Below, piece by piece: positions 29,262 through 38,633 of a stretch of 64,000 nt of DNA. The stretch's first letter is position 1; every line of letters starts with the position of its first letter. Under the pieces are notes generated by a model. The model searched no databases. It was not told the DNA's origin and worked only from the letters and a program-made list of their open reading frames with translations. Both the position numbers and the translations under genes were made by a program. Source of the stretch: Polaromonas vacuolata (lineage in GTDB: Bacteria > Pseudomonadota > Gammaproteobacteria > Burkholderiales > Burkholderiaceae_C); contig NZ_CP051461.1 in the NCBI RefSeq assembly GCF_012584515.1, positions 2,723,501-2,787,500 on the forward strand, given 5' to 3'.

Positions 29262-32200
29262 TTAACGCCACCTCCAACTGGTACCAACATTAAGACTCCA
29301 TTCGTTTCGAGTCGTCGCAACACCCAAGCCCCAAGCGCTTTGACCATCCTTGTTTAACGCCTTAAAGTTAATCCCCAAAGCAGAGTAACCGCGGTAATTA
29401 CCTATACCTATACCCAATGCTTTTTCACCCCTATCCAGATTAGGCATATAGTTGCCAGCCATCGCCATACTCATGGCAATACCTGAATAAGCGATACGCG
29501 CAACATCAATAGTTTGCTGTTGCACCCCCCTTAATTGGGAAACATTCACACCATCTGTCGGCTGAATACCTGCCGCGACATTGGTAATACGTCTTTCGTT
29601 ATTGACCGAACCGACGGAGACCGTATTAGCTTGCTCCGCAACTGAATAGGCTCCCAGTGCTACGGATCGGTTACCAGTTGCTTGGGCGCTGGCACCAAGT
29701 GCAACAGAGTCGTTCCCCGAAGCCAATGAGTTCGCACCGACGGCTGTAGCAGGGTCAGCAATTGCGCGGGCTTGAAAACCAATCGCAACAGAACCTTCAA
29801 ATGTTGCCGTTGAGCGAAAGCCAATTGCGGTAGTGTTGGCATCTTGGGCAAGTGAATGCGAACCATATGCCGTAGAACCATGAGCCAGAGTTGTCACCGT
29901 CGCTCCATTAACGCCCACACTCGTTCCAGCGTTGGCACACAAACCAGTAACTGTAGTGTCAACTCCGTTCGCTGCAGAGCAACCTTCAGGAACGGGAACA
30001 TTCTTAAAATCTGTATTGTTAAAGGTAGCACCTTGCGTTTGAAGCATACCGCTCGTCACTCCGCCAGCAGTCGAAGCAATCAGCGAACCTCCATTGGCAA
30101 TTGCGGTGATGGCACTCGCGACTAAAGGTGCCAAGGCAGTAGACAAAGTACTGACGCCGGTGGACAGCGAACTAATACTCGTCGAAGTTGAGGTCGACAA
30201 CGAACTTACAGCGCTGTTAGTCGTGCTCAGACCGGAGGACAGTAAACTGACATTACTGGTGACAGTATTCAAACCAGTGGACAGTAAACTGACATTACTG
30301 GTGACAGTATTCAAACCAGTGGACAGTAAACTGACATTAGACTTGACAGAGTCTAAGCCGTTCGATAACGAATTCACAGCGCTGTTAGTTGTATTCAAGT
30401 CTGTCGATAGCGTGCTCACGTCAGTAGACAAAGCACTAATGCTCTCTGAGGTAGCAGTCGATAACGAATTCACAGTGCTGTTAGTCGTATTCAAGTCGGT
30501 AGACAAAGCGCTAATGCTTTCCGAGGTAGCGGTCGATAACGAATTCACCGTGCTGTTAGTCGTATTCAAGTCAGTCGATAGCGTGCTCACATCAGTAGAC
30601 AAAGCGCTAATGCTTTCCGAGGTAGCGGTCGATAACGAATTCACCGTGCTGTTAGTCGTATTCAAGTCTGTCGATAGCGTGCTCACATCAGTAGACAAAG
30701 CGCTAATGCTTTCCGAGGTAGCGGTCGATAACGAATTCACCGTGCTGTTAGTCGTATTCAAGTCTGTCGATAACGTGCTCACATCAGTAGACAAAGCACT
30801 AATGCTCTCTGAGGTAGCGGTCGATAACGAATTCACAACGCTGTTAGTCGTATTCAAGTCGGTAGACAAAGCGCTAATACTCTCTGAGGTAGCAGTCGAT
30901 AAGGAATTCACAACGCTGTTAGTCGTATTCAAGTCTGTCGATAGCGTGCTCACATCAGTAGACAAAGCGCTAATGCTTTCCGAGGTAGCGGTCGATAACG
31001 AATTCACCGTGCTGTTAGTCGTATTCAAGTCTGTCGATAACGTGCTCACGTCAGTAGACAAAGCACTAATGCTTTCCGAGGTAGCGGTCGATAACGAATT
31101 CACCGTGCTGTTAGTCGTATTCAAGTCAGTCGATAGCGTGCTCACATCAGTAGACAAAGCGCTAATGCTTTCCGAGGTAGCGGTCGATAACGAATTCACC
31201 GTGCTGTTAGTCGTATTCAAGTCTGTCGATAACGTGCTCACATCAGTAGACAAAGCACTAATGCTCTCTGAGGTAGCGGTCGATAACGAATTCACAACGC
31301 TGTTAGTCGTATTCAAGTCGGTAGACAAAGCGCTAATACTCTCAGAGGTAGCAGTCGATAACGAATTCACAACGCTGTTAGTCGTATTCAAGTCGGTAGA
31401 CAAAGCGCTAATGCTTTCCGAGGTAGCGGTCGATAACGAATTCACAACGCTGTTAGTCGTATTCAAGTCTGTCGATAACGTGCTCACGTCAGTAGACAAA
31501 GCGCTAATGCTTTCCGAGGTAGCGGTCGATAACGAATTCACAACGTTGTTAGTCGTATTCAAGTCTGTCGATAGCGTGCTCACATCAGTAGACAAAGCGC
31601 TAATGCTTTCCGAGGTAGCGGTCGATAACGAATTCACCGTGCTGTTAGTCGTATTCAAGTCTGTCGATAACGTGCTCACGTCAGTAGACAAAGCACTAAT
31701 GCTTTCCGAGGTAGCGGTCGATAACGAATTCACCGTGCTGTTAGTCGTATTCAAGTCTGTCGATAACGTGCTCACGTCAGTAGACAAAGCACTAATGCTT
31801 TCCGAGGTAGCGGTCGATAACGAATTCACCGTGCTGTTAGTCGTATTCAAGTCAGTCGATAGCGTGCTCACATCAGTAGACAAAGCGCTAATGCTTTCCG
31901 AGGTAGCGGTCGATAACGAATTCACCGTGCTGTTAGTCGTATTCAAGTCAGTCGATAGCGTGCTCACATCAGTAGACAAAGCGCTAATGCTTTCCGAGGT
32001 AGCGGTCGATAACGAATTCACCGTGCTGTTAGTCGTATTCAAGTCTGTCGATAGCGTGCTCACATCAGTAGACAAAGCGCTAATGCTTTCCGAGGTAGCG
32101 GTCGATAACGAATTCACCGTGCTGTTAGTCGTATTCAAGTCTGTCGATAACGTGCTCACATCAGTAGACAAAGCACTAATGCTCTCTGAGGTAGCGGTCG

Positions 32201-35200
32201 ATAACGAATTCACAACGCTGTTAGTCGTATTCAAGTCGGTAGACAAAGCGCTAATACTCTCTGAGGTAGCAGTCGATAAGGAATTCACAACGCTGTTAGT
32301 CGTATTCAAGTCTGTCGATAGCGTGCTCACATCAGTAGACAAAGCGCTAATGCTTTCCGAGGTAGCGGTCGATAACGAATTCACCGTGCTGTTAGTCGTA
32401 TTCAAGTCTGTCGATAACGTGCTCACGTCAGTAGACAAAGCACTAATGCTTTCCGAGGTAGCGGTCGATAACGAATTCACCGTGCTGTTAGTCGTATTCA
32501 AGTCTGTCGATAACGTGCTCACGTCAGTAGACAAAGCACTAATGCTTTCCGAGGTAGCGGTCGATAACGAATTCACCGTGCTGTTAGTCGTATTCAAGTC
32601 AGTCGATAGCGTGCTCACATCAGTAGACAAAGCGCTAATGCTTTCCGAGGTAGCGGTCGATAACGAATTCACCGTGCTGTTAGTCGTATTCAAGTCAGTC
32701 GATAGCGTGCTCACATCAGTAGACAAAGCGCTAATGCTTTCCGAGGTAGCGGTCGATAACGAATTCACCGTGCTGTTAGTCGTATTCAAGTCAGTCGATA
32801 GCGTGCTCACATCAGTAGACAAAGCGCTAATGCTTTCCGAGGTAGCGGTCGATAACGAATTCACCGTGCTGTTAGTCGTATTCAAGTCTGTCGATAACGT
32901 GCTCACATCAGTAGACAAAGCACTAATGCTCTCTGAGGTAGCGGTCGATAACGAATTCACAACGCTGTTAGTCGTATTCAAGTCGGTAGACAAAGCGCTA
33001 ATACTCTCTGAGGTAGCAGTCGATAAGGAATTCACAACGCTGTTAGTCGTATTCAAGTCTGTCGATAGCGTGCTCACATCAGTAGACAAAGCGCTAATGC
33101 TTTCCGAGGTAGCGGTCGATAACGAATTCACCGTGCTGTTAGTCGTATTCAAGTCTGTCGATAACGTGCTCACGTCAGTAGACAAAGCACTAATGCTTTC
33201 CGAGGTAGCGGTCGATAACGAATTCACCGTGCTGTTAGTCGTATTCAAGTCAGTCGATAGCGTGCTCACATCAGTAGACAAAGCGCTAATGCTTTCCGAG
33301 GTAGCGGTCGATAACGAATTCACCGTGCTGTTAGTCGTATTCAAGTCTGTCGATAACGTGCTCACATCAGTAGACAAAGCACTAATGCTCTCTGAGGTAG
33401 CGGTCGATAACGAATTCACAACGCTGTTAGTCGTATTCAAGTCGGTAGACAAAGCGCTAATACTCTCTGAGGTAGCGGTCGATAACGAATTCACAACGCT
33501 GTTAGTCGTATTCAAGTCGGTAGACAAAGCGCTAATGCTTTCCGAGGTAGCGGTCGATAACGAATTCACAACGCTGTTAGTCGTATTCAAGTCGGTAGAC
33601 AAAGCGCTAATACTCTCTGAGGTAGCAGTCGATAAGGAATTCACAACGCTGTTAGTCGTATTCAAGTCTGTCGATAGCGTGCTCACATCAGTAGACAAAG
33701 CGCTAATGCTTTCCGAGGTAGCGGTCGATAACGAATTCACCGTGCTGTTAGTCGTATTCAAGTCAGTCGATAGCGTGCTCACATCAGTAGACAAAGCGCT
33801 AATGCTTTCCGAGGTAGCGGTCGATAACGAATTCACCGTGCTGTTAGTCGTATTCAAGTCAGTCGATAGCGTGCTCACATCAGTAGACAAAGCGCTAATG
33901 CTTTCCGAGGTAGCGGTCGATAACGAATTCACCGTGCTGTTAGTCGTATTCAAGTCTGTCGATAACGTGCTCACATCAGTAGACAAAGCACTAATGCTCT
34001 CTGAGGTAGCGGTCGATAACGAATTCACAACGCTGTTAGTCGTATTCAAGTCGGTAGACAAAGCGCTAATACTCTCTGAGGTAGCAGTCGATAAGGAATT
34101 CACAACGCTGTTAGTCGTATTCAAGTCTGTCGATAACGTGCTCACATCAGTAGACAAAGCGCTAATGCTTTCCGAGGTAGCGGTCGATAACGAATTCACC
34201 GTGCTGTTAGTCGTATTCAAGTCTGTCGATAACGTGCTCACGTCAGTAGACAAAGCACTAATGCTTTCCGAGGTAGCGGTCGATAACGAATTCACCGTGC
34301 TGTTAGTCGTATTCAAGTCAGTCGATAGCGTGCTCACATCAGTAGACAAAGCGCTAATGCTTTCCGAGGTAGCGGTCGATAACGAATTCACCGTGCTGTT
34401 AGTCGTATTCAAGTCTGTCGATAACGTGCTCACATCAGTAGACAAAGCACTAATGCTCTCTGAGGTAGCGGTCGATAACGAATTCACAACGCTGTTAGTC
34501 GTATTCAAGTCGGTAGACAAAGCGCTAATACTCTCTGAGGTAGCGGTCGATAACGAATTCACAACGCTGTTAGTCGTATTCAAGTCGGTAGACAAAGCGC
34601 TAATGCTTTCCGAGGTAGCGGTCGATAACGAATTCACAACGCTGTTAGTCGTATTCAAGTCTGTCGATAACGTGCTCACATCAGTAGACAAAGCGCTAAT
34701 GCTTTCCGAGGTAGCGGTCGATAACGAATTCACCGTGCTGTTAGTCGTATTCAAGTCAGTCGATAGCGTGCTCACATCAGTAGACAAAGCGCTAATGCTT
34801 TCCGAGGTAGCGGTCGATAACGAATTCACCGTGCTGTTAGTCGTATTCAAGTCAGTCGATAGCGTGCTCACATCAGTAGACAAAGCGCTAATGCTTTCCG
34901 AGGTAGCGGTCGATAACGAATTCACCGTGCTGTTAGTCGTATTCAAGTCTGTCGATAACGTGCTCACATCAGTAGACAAAGCACTAATGCTCTCTGAGGT
35001 AGCGGTCGATAACGAATTCACAACGCTGTTAGTCGTATTCAAGTCGGTAGACAAAGCGCTAATACTCTCTGAGGTAGCAGTCGATAAGGAATTCACAACG
35101 CTGTTAGTCGTATTCAAGTCTGTCGATAGCGTGCTCACATCAGTAGACAAAGCGCTAATGCTTTCCGAGGTAGCGGTCGATAACGAATTCACCGTGCTGT

Positions 35201-37148
35201 TAGTCGTATTCAAGTCTGTCGATAACGTGCTCACGTCAGTAGACAAAGCACTAATGCTTTCCGAGGTAGCGGTCGATAACGAATTCACCGTGCTGTTAGT
35301 CGTATTCAAGTCAGTCGATAGCGTGCTCACATCAGTAGACAAAGCGCTAATGCTTTCCGAGGTAGCGGTCGATAACGAATTCACCGTGCTGTTAGTCGTA
35401 TTCAAGTCTGTCGATAACGTGCTCACGTCAGTAGACAAAGCACTAATGCTCTCTGAGGTAGCGGTCGATAACGAATTCACAACGCTGTTAGTCGTATTCA
35501 AGTCGGTAGACAAAGCGCTAATACTCTCAGAGGTAGCAGTCGATAACGAATTCACAACGCTGTTAGTCGTATTCAAGTCTGTCGATAGCGTGCTCACATC
35601 AGTAGACAAAGCGCTAATGCTTTCCGAGGTAGCGGTCGATAACGAATTCACCGTGCTGTTAGTCGTATTCAAGTCTGTCGATAACGTGCTCACATCAGTA
35701 GACAAAGCACTAATGCTCTCTGAGGTAGCGGTCGATAACGAATTCACAACGCTGTTAGTCGTATTCAAGTCGGTAGACAAAGCGCTAATACTCTCAGAGG
35801 TAGCAGTCGATAACGAATTCACAACGCTGTTAGTCGTATTCAAGTCTGTCGATAGCGTGCTCACATCAGTAGACAAAGCGCTAATGCTTTCCGAGGTAGC
35901 GGTCGATAACGAATTCACCGTGCTGTTAGTCGTATTCAAGTCTGTCGATAGCGTGCTCACATCAGTAGACAAAGCACTAATGCTTTCCGAGGTAGCGGTC
36001 GATAACGAATTCACCGTGCTGTTAGTCGTATTCAAGTCTGTCGATAACGTGCTCACGTCAGTAGACAAAGCACTAATGCTCTCTGAGGTAGCGGTCGATA
36101 ACGAATTCACCGTGCTGTTAGTCGTATTCAAGTCTGTCGATAACGTGCTCACGTCAGTAGACAAAGCACTAATGCTTTCCGAGGTAGCGGTCGATAACGA
36201 ATTCACAACGCTGTTAGTCGTATTCAAGTCGGTAGACAAAGCGCTAATACTCTCAGAGGTAGCAGTCGATAACGAATTCACAACGCTGTTAGTCGTATTC
36301 AAGTCTGTCGATAGCGTGCTCACATCAGTAGACAAAGCGCTAATGCTTTCCGAGGTAGCGGTCGATAACGAATTCACAACGCTGTTAGTCGTATTCAAGT
36401 CTGCCGATAGCGTGCTCACGTCAGTAGACAAAGCACTAATACTCGCTGAAGTAGCGGTCGATAACGAATTCACAGTGCTAGTCGTAGAACTCAAACTGGT
36501 AGAGAGTGAGCTAGCAACAGTTGATAGTTGGGTCACATTGACAGCATCTAATTGCCCAACGCCAGCGGCAACCCCGGTGATAGTTCGATTACCTACTGCG
36601 ACTTCACCTAAAGAGGTTTGTGCGGCTGCCAAACCGTAAGCCGTGTAGCCAACTTGCGCACCGACGGTAGTTACAGACCCACTTCCCAGAGCCACGCTGT
36701 TGGCGTTTGTCACTACTGCATTCGATCCAAGTGCTAAGCCATCGGTTGCAGTCAAACTTACCGTTGCCCCGCTGCCTATTGCTATTGAAGTTGTACCCAA
36801 TGCATTTGCATCGTAACCCAACGCTGTGGAATTAGTACCACTTGCGACTGCCAATGCACCTACAGCTGTACCCCCGATACTGCTTGCTATTGCCTGGTCC
36901 GTTAGACTTGCACCAATGGCGATTCCTGTGCCATCGATGCCGGCTATGGCACCGCTGATTGTTCCGTACCCATTTGTGTAGTCGGCATAAACATTTGGCG
37001 ACATTAACGCCGCGCCGCCAAAAACTGCTGCGACCACCACAGCAGCCAACTTAGAGCCACCACACTTGCAGTGAGCGCTTGCAATTTCAGGAACAGCAAT
37101 CCAAGTACCTAGATGTACGCTGAAGACCGTACGATAAAACTTATTCAT
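29262..37148 (-). CDS. Giant trimeric autotransporter adhesin (YadA-like)
   Basis: A 2628-residue type Vc adhesin. Residues 1-54 are an ESPR-type extended signal peptide (MNKFYRTVFSVHLGTWIAV... then a hydrophobic core ending NVYA). Residues about 55-180 form a YadA-like head of the TALG/SVALG-type left-handed repeats. A neck at about 183-210 has GNRTITGVAAGV and LDAVNVTQL. From residue 230 to about 2261 the stalk consists of 67 repeats of two lengths. A second head (about 2395-2520, with STAYGSHSLAQDANTTAIG) and a second neck (NERRITNVAAGIQ) precede the C-terminal anchor barrel (last ~90 residues, GYSALGINFKAL). Unusually it ends WRWR with no terminal aromatic, and it has cysteines in the head and leader. 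The ribosome site is weak. It follows a DUF4019 gene and precedes two DUF2827 genes. Confidence 0.96.
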   Translation of the reverse strand: MNKFYRTVFSVHLGTWIAVPEIASAHCKCGGSKLAAVVVAAVFGGAALMSPNVYADYTNGYGTISGAIAGIDGTGIAIGASLTDQAIASSIGGTAVGALAVASGTNSTALGYDANALGTTSIAIGSGATVSLTATDGLALGSNAVVTNANSVALGSGSVTTVGAQVGYTAYGLAAAQTSLGEVAVGNRTITGVAAGVGQLDAVNVTQLSTVASSLSTSLSSTTSTVNSLSTATSASISALSTDVSTLSADLNTTNSVVNSLSTATSESISALSTDVSTLSTDLNTTNSVVNSLSTATSESISALSTDLNTTNSVVNSLSTATSESISALSTDVSTLSTDLNTTNSTVNSLSTATSESISALSTDVSTLSTDLNTTNSTVNSLSTATSESISALSTDVSTLSTDLNTTNSTVNSLSTATSESISALSTDVSTLSTDLNTTNSVVNSLSTATSESISALSTDLNTTNSVVNSLSTATSESISALSTDVSTLSTDLNTTNSTVNSLSTATSESISALSTDVSTLSTDLNTTNSVVNSLSTATSESISALSTDLNTTNSVVNSLSTATSESISALSTDVSTLSTDLNTTNSTVNSLSTATSESISALSTDVSTLSTDLNTTNSTVNSLSTATSESISALSTDVSTLSTDLNTTNSTVNSLSTATSESISALSTDVSTLSTDLNTTNSVVNSLSTATSESISALSTDLNTTNSVVNSLSTATSESISALSTDVSTLSTDLNTTNSTVNSLSTATSESISALSTDVSTLSTDLNTTNSTVNSLSTATSESISALSTDVSTLSTDLNTTNSTVNSLSTATSESISALSTDVSTLSTDLNTTNSVVNSLSTATSESISALSTDLNTTNSVVNSLSTATSESISALSTDLNTTNSVVNSLSTATSESISALSTDVSTLSTDLNTTNSTVNSLSTATSESISALSTDVSTLSTDLNTTNSTVNSLSTATSESISALSTDVSTLSTDLNTTNSTVNSLSTATSESISALSTDVSTLSTDLNTTNSVVNSLSTATSESISALSTDLNTTNSVVNSLSTATSESISALSTDVSTLSTDLNTTNSTVNSLSTATSESISALSTDVSTLSTDLNTTNSTVNSLSTATSESISALSTDVSTLSTDLNTTNSTVNSLSTATSESISALSTDVSTLSTDLNTTNSVVNSLSTATSESISALSTDLNTTNSVVNSLSTATSESISALSTDLNTTNSVVNSLSTATSESISALSTDLNTTNSVVNSLSTATSESISALSTDVSTLSTDLNTTNSTVNSLSTATSESISALSTDVSTLSTDLNTTNSTVNSLSTATSESISALSTDVSTLSTDLNTTNSTVNSLSTATSESISALSTDVSTLSTDLNTTNSVVNSLSTATSESISALSTDLNTTNSVVNSLSTATSESISALSTDVSTLSTDLNTTNSTVNSLSTATSESISALSTDVSTLSTDLNTTNSTVNSLSTATSESISALSTDVSTLSTDLNTTNSTVNSLSTATSESISALSTDVSTLSTDLNTTNSTVNSLSTATSESISALSTDVSTLSTDLNTTNSTVNSLSTATSESISALSTDVSTLSTDLNTTNSTVNSLSTATSESISALSTDVSTLSTDLNTTNSVVNSLSTATSESISALSTDLNTTNSVVNSLSTATSESISALSTDVSTLSTDLNTTNSTVNSLSTATSESISALSTDVSTLSTDLNTTNSTVNSLSTATSESISALSTDVSTLSTDLNTTNSTVNSLSTATSESISALSTDVSTLSTDLNTTNSTVNSLSTATSESISALSTDVSTLSTDLNTTNSTVNSLSTATSESISALSTDVSTLSTDLNTTNSTVNSLSTATSESISALSTDVSTLSTDLNTTNNVVNSLSTATSESISALSTDVSTLSTDLNTTNSVVNSLSTATSESISALSTDLNTTNSVVNSLSTATSESISALSTDLNTTNSVVNSLSTATSESISALSTDVSTLSTDLNTTNSTVNSLSTATSESISALSTDVSTLSTDLNTTNSTVNSLSTATSESISALSTDVSTLSTDLNTTNSTVNSLSTATSESISALSTDVSTLSTDLNTTNSVVNSLSTATSESISALSTDLNTTNSVVNSLSTATSESISALSTDVSTLSTDLNTTNSTVNSLSTATSESISALSTDVSTLSTDLNTTNSTVNSLSTATSESISALSTDVSTLSTDLNTTNSTVNSLSTATSESISALSTDLNTTNSTVNSLSTATSESISALSTDVSTLSTDLNTTNSAVNSLSNGLDSVKSNVSLLSTGLNTVTSNVSLLSTGLNTVTSNVSLLSSGLSTTNSAVSSLSTSTSTSISSLSTGVSTLSTALAPLVASAITAIANGGSLIASTAGGVTSGMLQTQGATFNNTDFKNVPVPEGCSAANGVDTTVTGLCANAGTSVGVNGATVTTLAHGSTAYGSHSLAQDANTTAIGFRSTATFEGSVAIGFQARAIADPATAVGANSLASGNDSVALGASAQATGNRSVALGAYSVAEQANTVSVGSVNNERRITNVAAGIQPTDGVNVSQLRGVQQQTIDVARIAYSGIAMSMAMAGNYMPNLDRGEKALGIGIGNYRGYSALGINFKALNKDGQSAWGLGVATTRNEWSLNVGTSWRWR
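30364..36460 (-). repeat. Adhesin stalk array: 67 units of 96 or 75 bp
   Basis: A tandem array inside the adhesin gene. Taking one fixed base (the G of GATAA in each unit) as reference, distances between recognisable variants resolve exactly into sums of 96 and 75 bp: 534, 1377, 747, 609, 459, 993 and 1377. The total is 6096 bp, that is 51 long and 16 short units, assuming only those two lengths. The short unit lacks one 21-bp (seven-residue) segment. Most units are identical or nearly so, including synonymous positions, apart from a few alternative forms such as TTTCC versus CTCTCT in the SES codons. Confidence 0.95.
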
Positions 37149-37251
37149 TGGCTATCGCTTTCTGCGAATGGCTATTAATTCTGAAATCATTTTTTTCATT
37201 CAGAAGTGAAATCGAAGTAAATTCAGTGTGAACCTAGCATTGATGTGGTCA

Positions 37252-37725
37252 CTATTTAGCTATTGGATTGATATTCGGAATGGTGCCGTACTGGTAGCCA
37301 ACAGGAGACCAATGGTCTCGATTCCAGACCAAGGAAACTTTTTCCCAAGTTCGAATTTGGGCGATTTGAGAGACGAACAAGACACTGGTAAATTCACCAG
37401 GCGGCAAACTTGGATGATTAATTTTTCGTTCCATTTCGGTCCACACCCGCAAACCAGGCGCCGATCCCAAAGTATTTTTTCTGCTCATGATGTAGTTAAT
37501 CCAAAACGTGCGATCAACCTTATCTTTCATCAGTGGGTCACTTTTTTCCCACATGATGGCAGCATCGGCATCCGCCGCCTCTAGCCACTGCTGAGCAATC
37601 GAAATAGCAGAGTCGGCAGAAGATGTTTGTGCAAAAACACCAAAAGAAAGCCCACAAGCAACAAGAAGTAACCAAAGTCGCAGCACAAGGCTGTTCGTCC
37701 ATTTAACGTATTTCGATTTGCGCAT
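37252..37725 (-). CDS. DUF4019 family exported protein
   Basis: A 157-residue protein with a signal peptide (LVLRLWLLLVACGLSFGVFA, cleavage after VFA at about residue 32). The mature domain fits DUF4019: AIAQQWLEAADADAAIMWE at the start, WINYIMSRKNTLGSAPGLRV in the middle, FTSVLFVSQIAQIRTWEKVSL and W..VGYQYG at the end. The family has no established function. The start has a ribosome site (GAGG 5 bases upstream). It lies 103 bases before the giant adhesin in the same direction and may be co-transcribed. It may be a periplasmic helper of the adhesin or simply a neighbour. Confidence 0.88.
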   Translation of the reverse strand: MRKSKYVKWTNSLVLRLWLLLVACGLSFGVFAQTSSADSAISIAQQWLEAADADAAIMWEKSDPLMKDKVDRTFWINYIMSRKNTLGSAPGLRVWTEMERKINHPSLPPGEFTSVLFVSQIAQIRTWEKVSLVWNRDHWSPVGYQYGTIPNINPIAK

Positions 37726-38611
37726 GTCATCCTCTAGTACATCGGTTTATTCAGTGATTTAGTTTGCTTAATTCAACTTTCTAGCGAGCTAGAGAGAGCA
37801 ATCTGAAAGAAATCAGCTGTTAACAGTGTACGAACAAATGTATTAATGTGTACAAATAAATTAAAAATTGTAAAAAATTACACAAAATAATGAAAAATTA
37901 AATAAATTTAATTACTAATTAAGGTTCTTCATCAATTTAATGTGAATTTATTTTTTATAAAAATGCCAGATTGAGCAAATTGCAAGCGGCCTTCTTGCCG
38001 GCATCACTGATTTAAACGTTTGATTCTTAGCGGATGATGTGAAGCGCAGCGACAGGAAATGCAAAGATAAAAAATACGCGCGTCTGTTCAAAGAGCAAGA
38101 CATAAGGAACGGTTGGAATTTCAAAAAATCGCAGTGCTGTTCGACTACTTGTTAAGCCTATTTATGGATACGCTAAGGAGTAGGCTGGAAATAAAATATC
38201 AATGCAGCGAACTAAATAATTAGTTCAGCATTCAGCGCGAGAACGGCTAAACAAGACTGCGTATTAGCGCAAAAGACATATTGTCTGAACACACCCGTCA
38301 AGCCATTCGAAATCTACGAGAAGCGCAGCTCAGATTCACAGCTTTGATTGAGGGGTCTGATGCGCTAGAAATGAGGACGAACACTGATGCAAAAATTTTG
38401 ACATCAACACCTACGGTCAGCATCAACAGAGATAAAAGAAAAATCACTTTCTAGACGTCAATATGTCTGAGAAAAATCACGTCAAAAAAAAAACCCGCTA
38501 ATACTGATTATTGTTAAAGTAAATCGGTGATTGATGGCATGTAGAACGCGTAGATAGCTACGTAAACACATCAAAAACCAGAAACTTAAAACGTCGTCAA
38601 AAAGTTAGATG
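37726..38611. other. AT-rich gap between the adhesin locus and the cobalamin cluster
   Basis: About 890 bases with no convincing gene. One plus-strand frame in the middle reads as a helical stretch (about 38280-38450, including HTRQAIRNLREAQLRFTALI) but is riddled with stops upstream and has no start; it may be a relic of an unidentified gene. 37750-37990 is extremely AT-rich and could hold the promoter of the DUF4019-adhesin unit. Nothing else was found. Confidence 0.6.
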
Positions 38612-38633
38612 AGTTGCGTTTTATGCAGCAACT
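38599..38633 (-). terminator. Possible terminator after cobF
   Basis: On the minus strand AGTTGC (38628-38633) pairs with GCAACT (38612-38617) around a 10-base loop, and a CTTTTTG tract follows about 10 bases later. The hairpin overlaps the cobF stop codon and would end the long cobalamin transcript. The stem is short, so confidence is moderate. Confidence 0.4.

Noticed and set aside
30364..36460. CRISPR array
   Set aside because: The regular repeats are contiguous, have no unique spacers, and lie in frame inside an adhesin gene; no cas genes are present.
30094..36639. A 2181-residue open frame on the plus strand opposite the adhesin
   Set aside because: Every stalk unit is a multiple of three long, so one stop-free antisense frame in a single unit stays open through all copies. 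The translation is a monotonous hydrophobic repeat with no start signal; the sense frame has leader, heads, necks and anchor.
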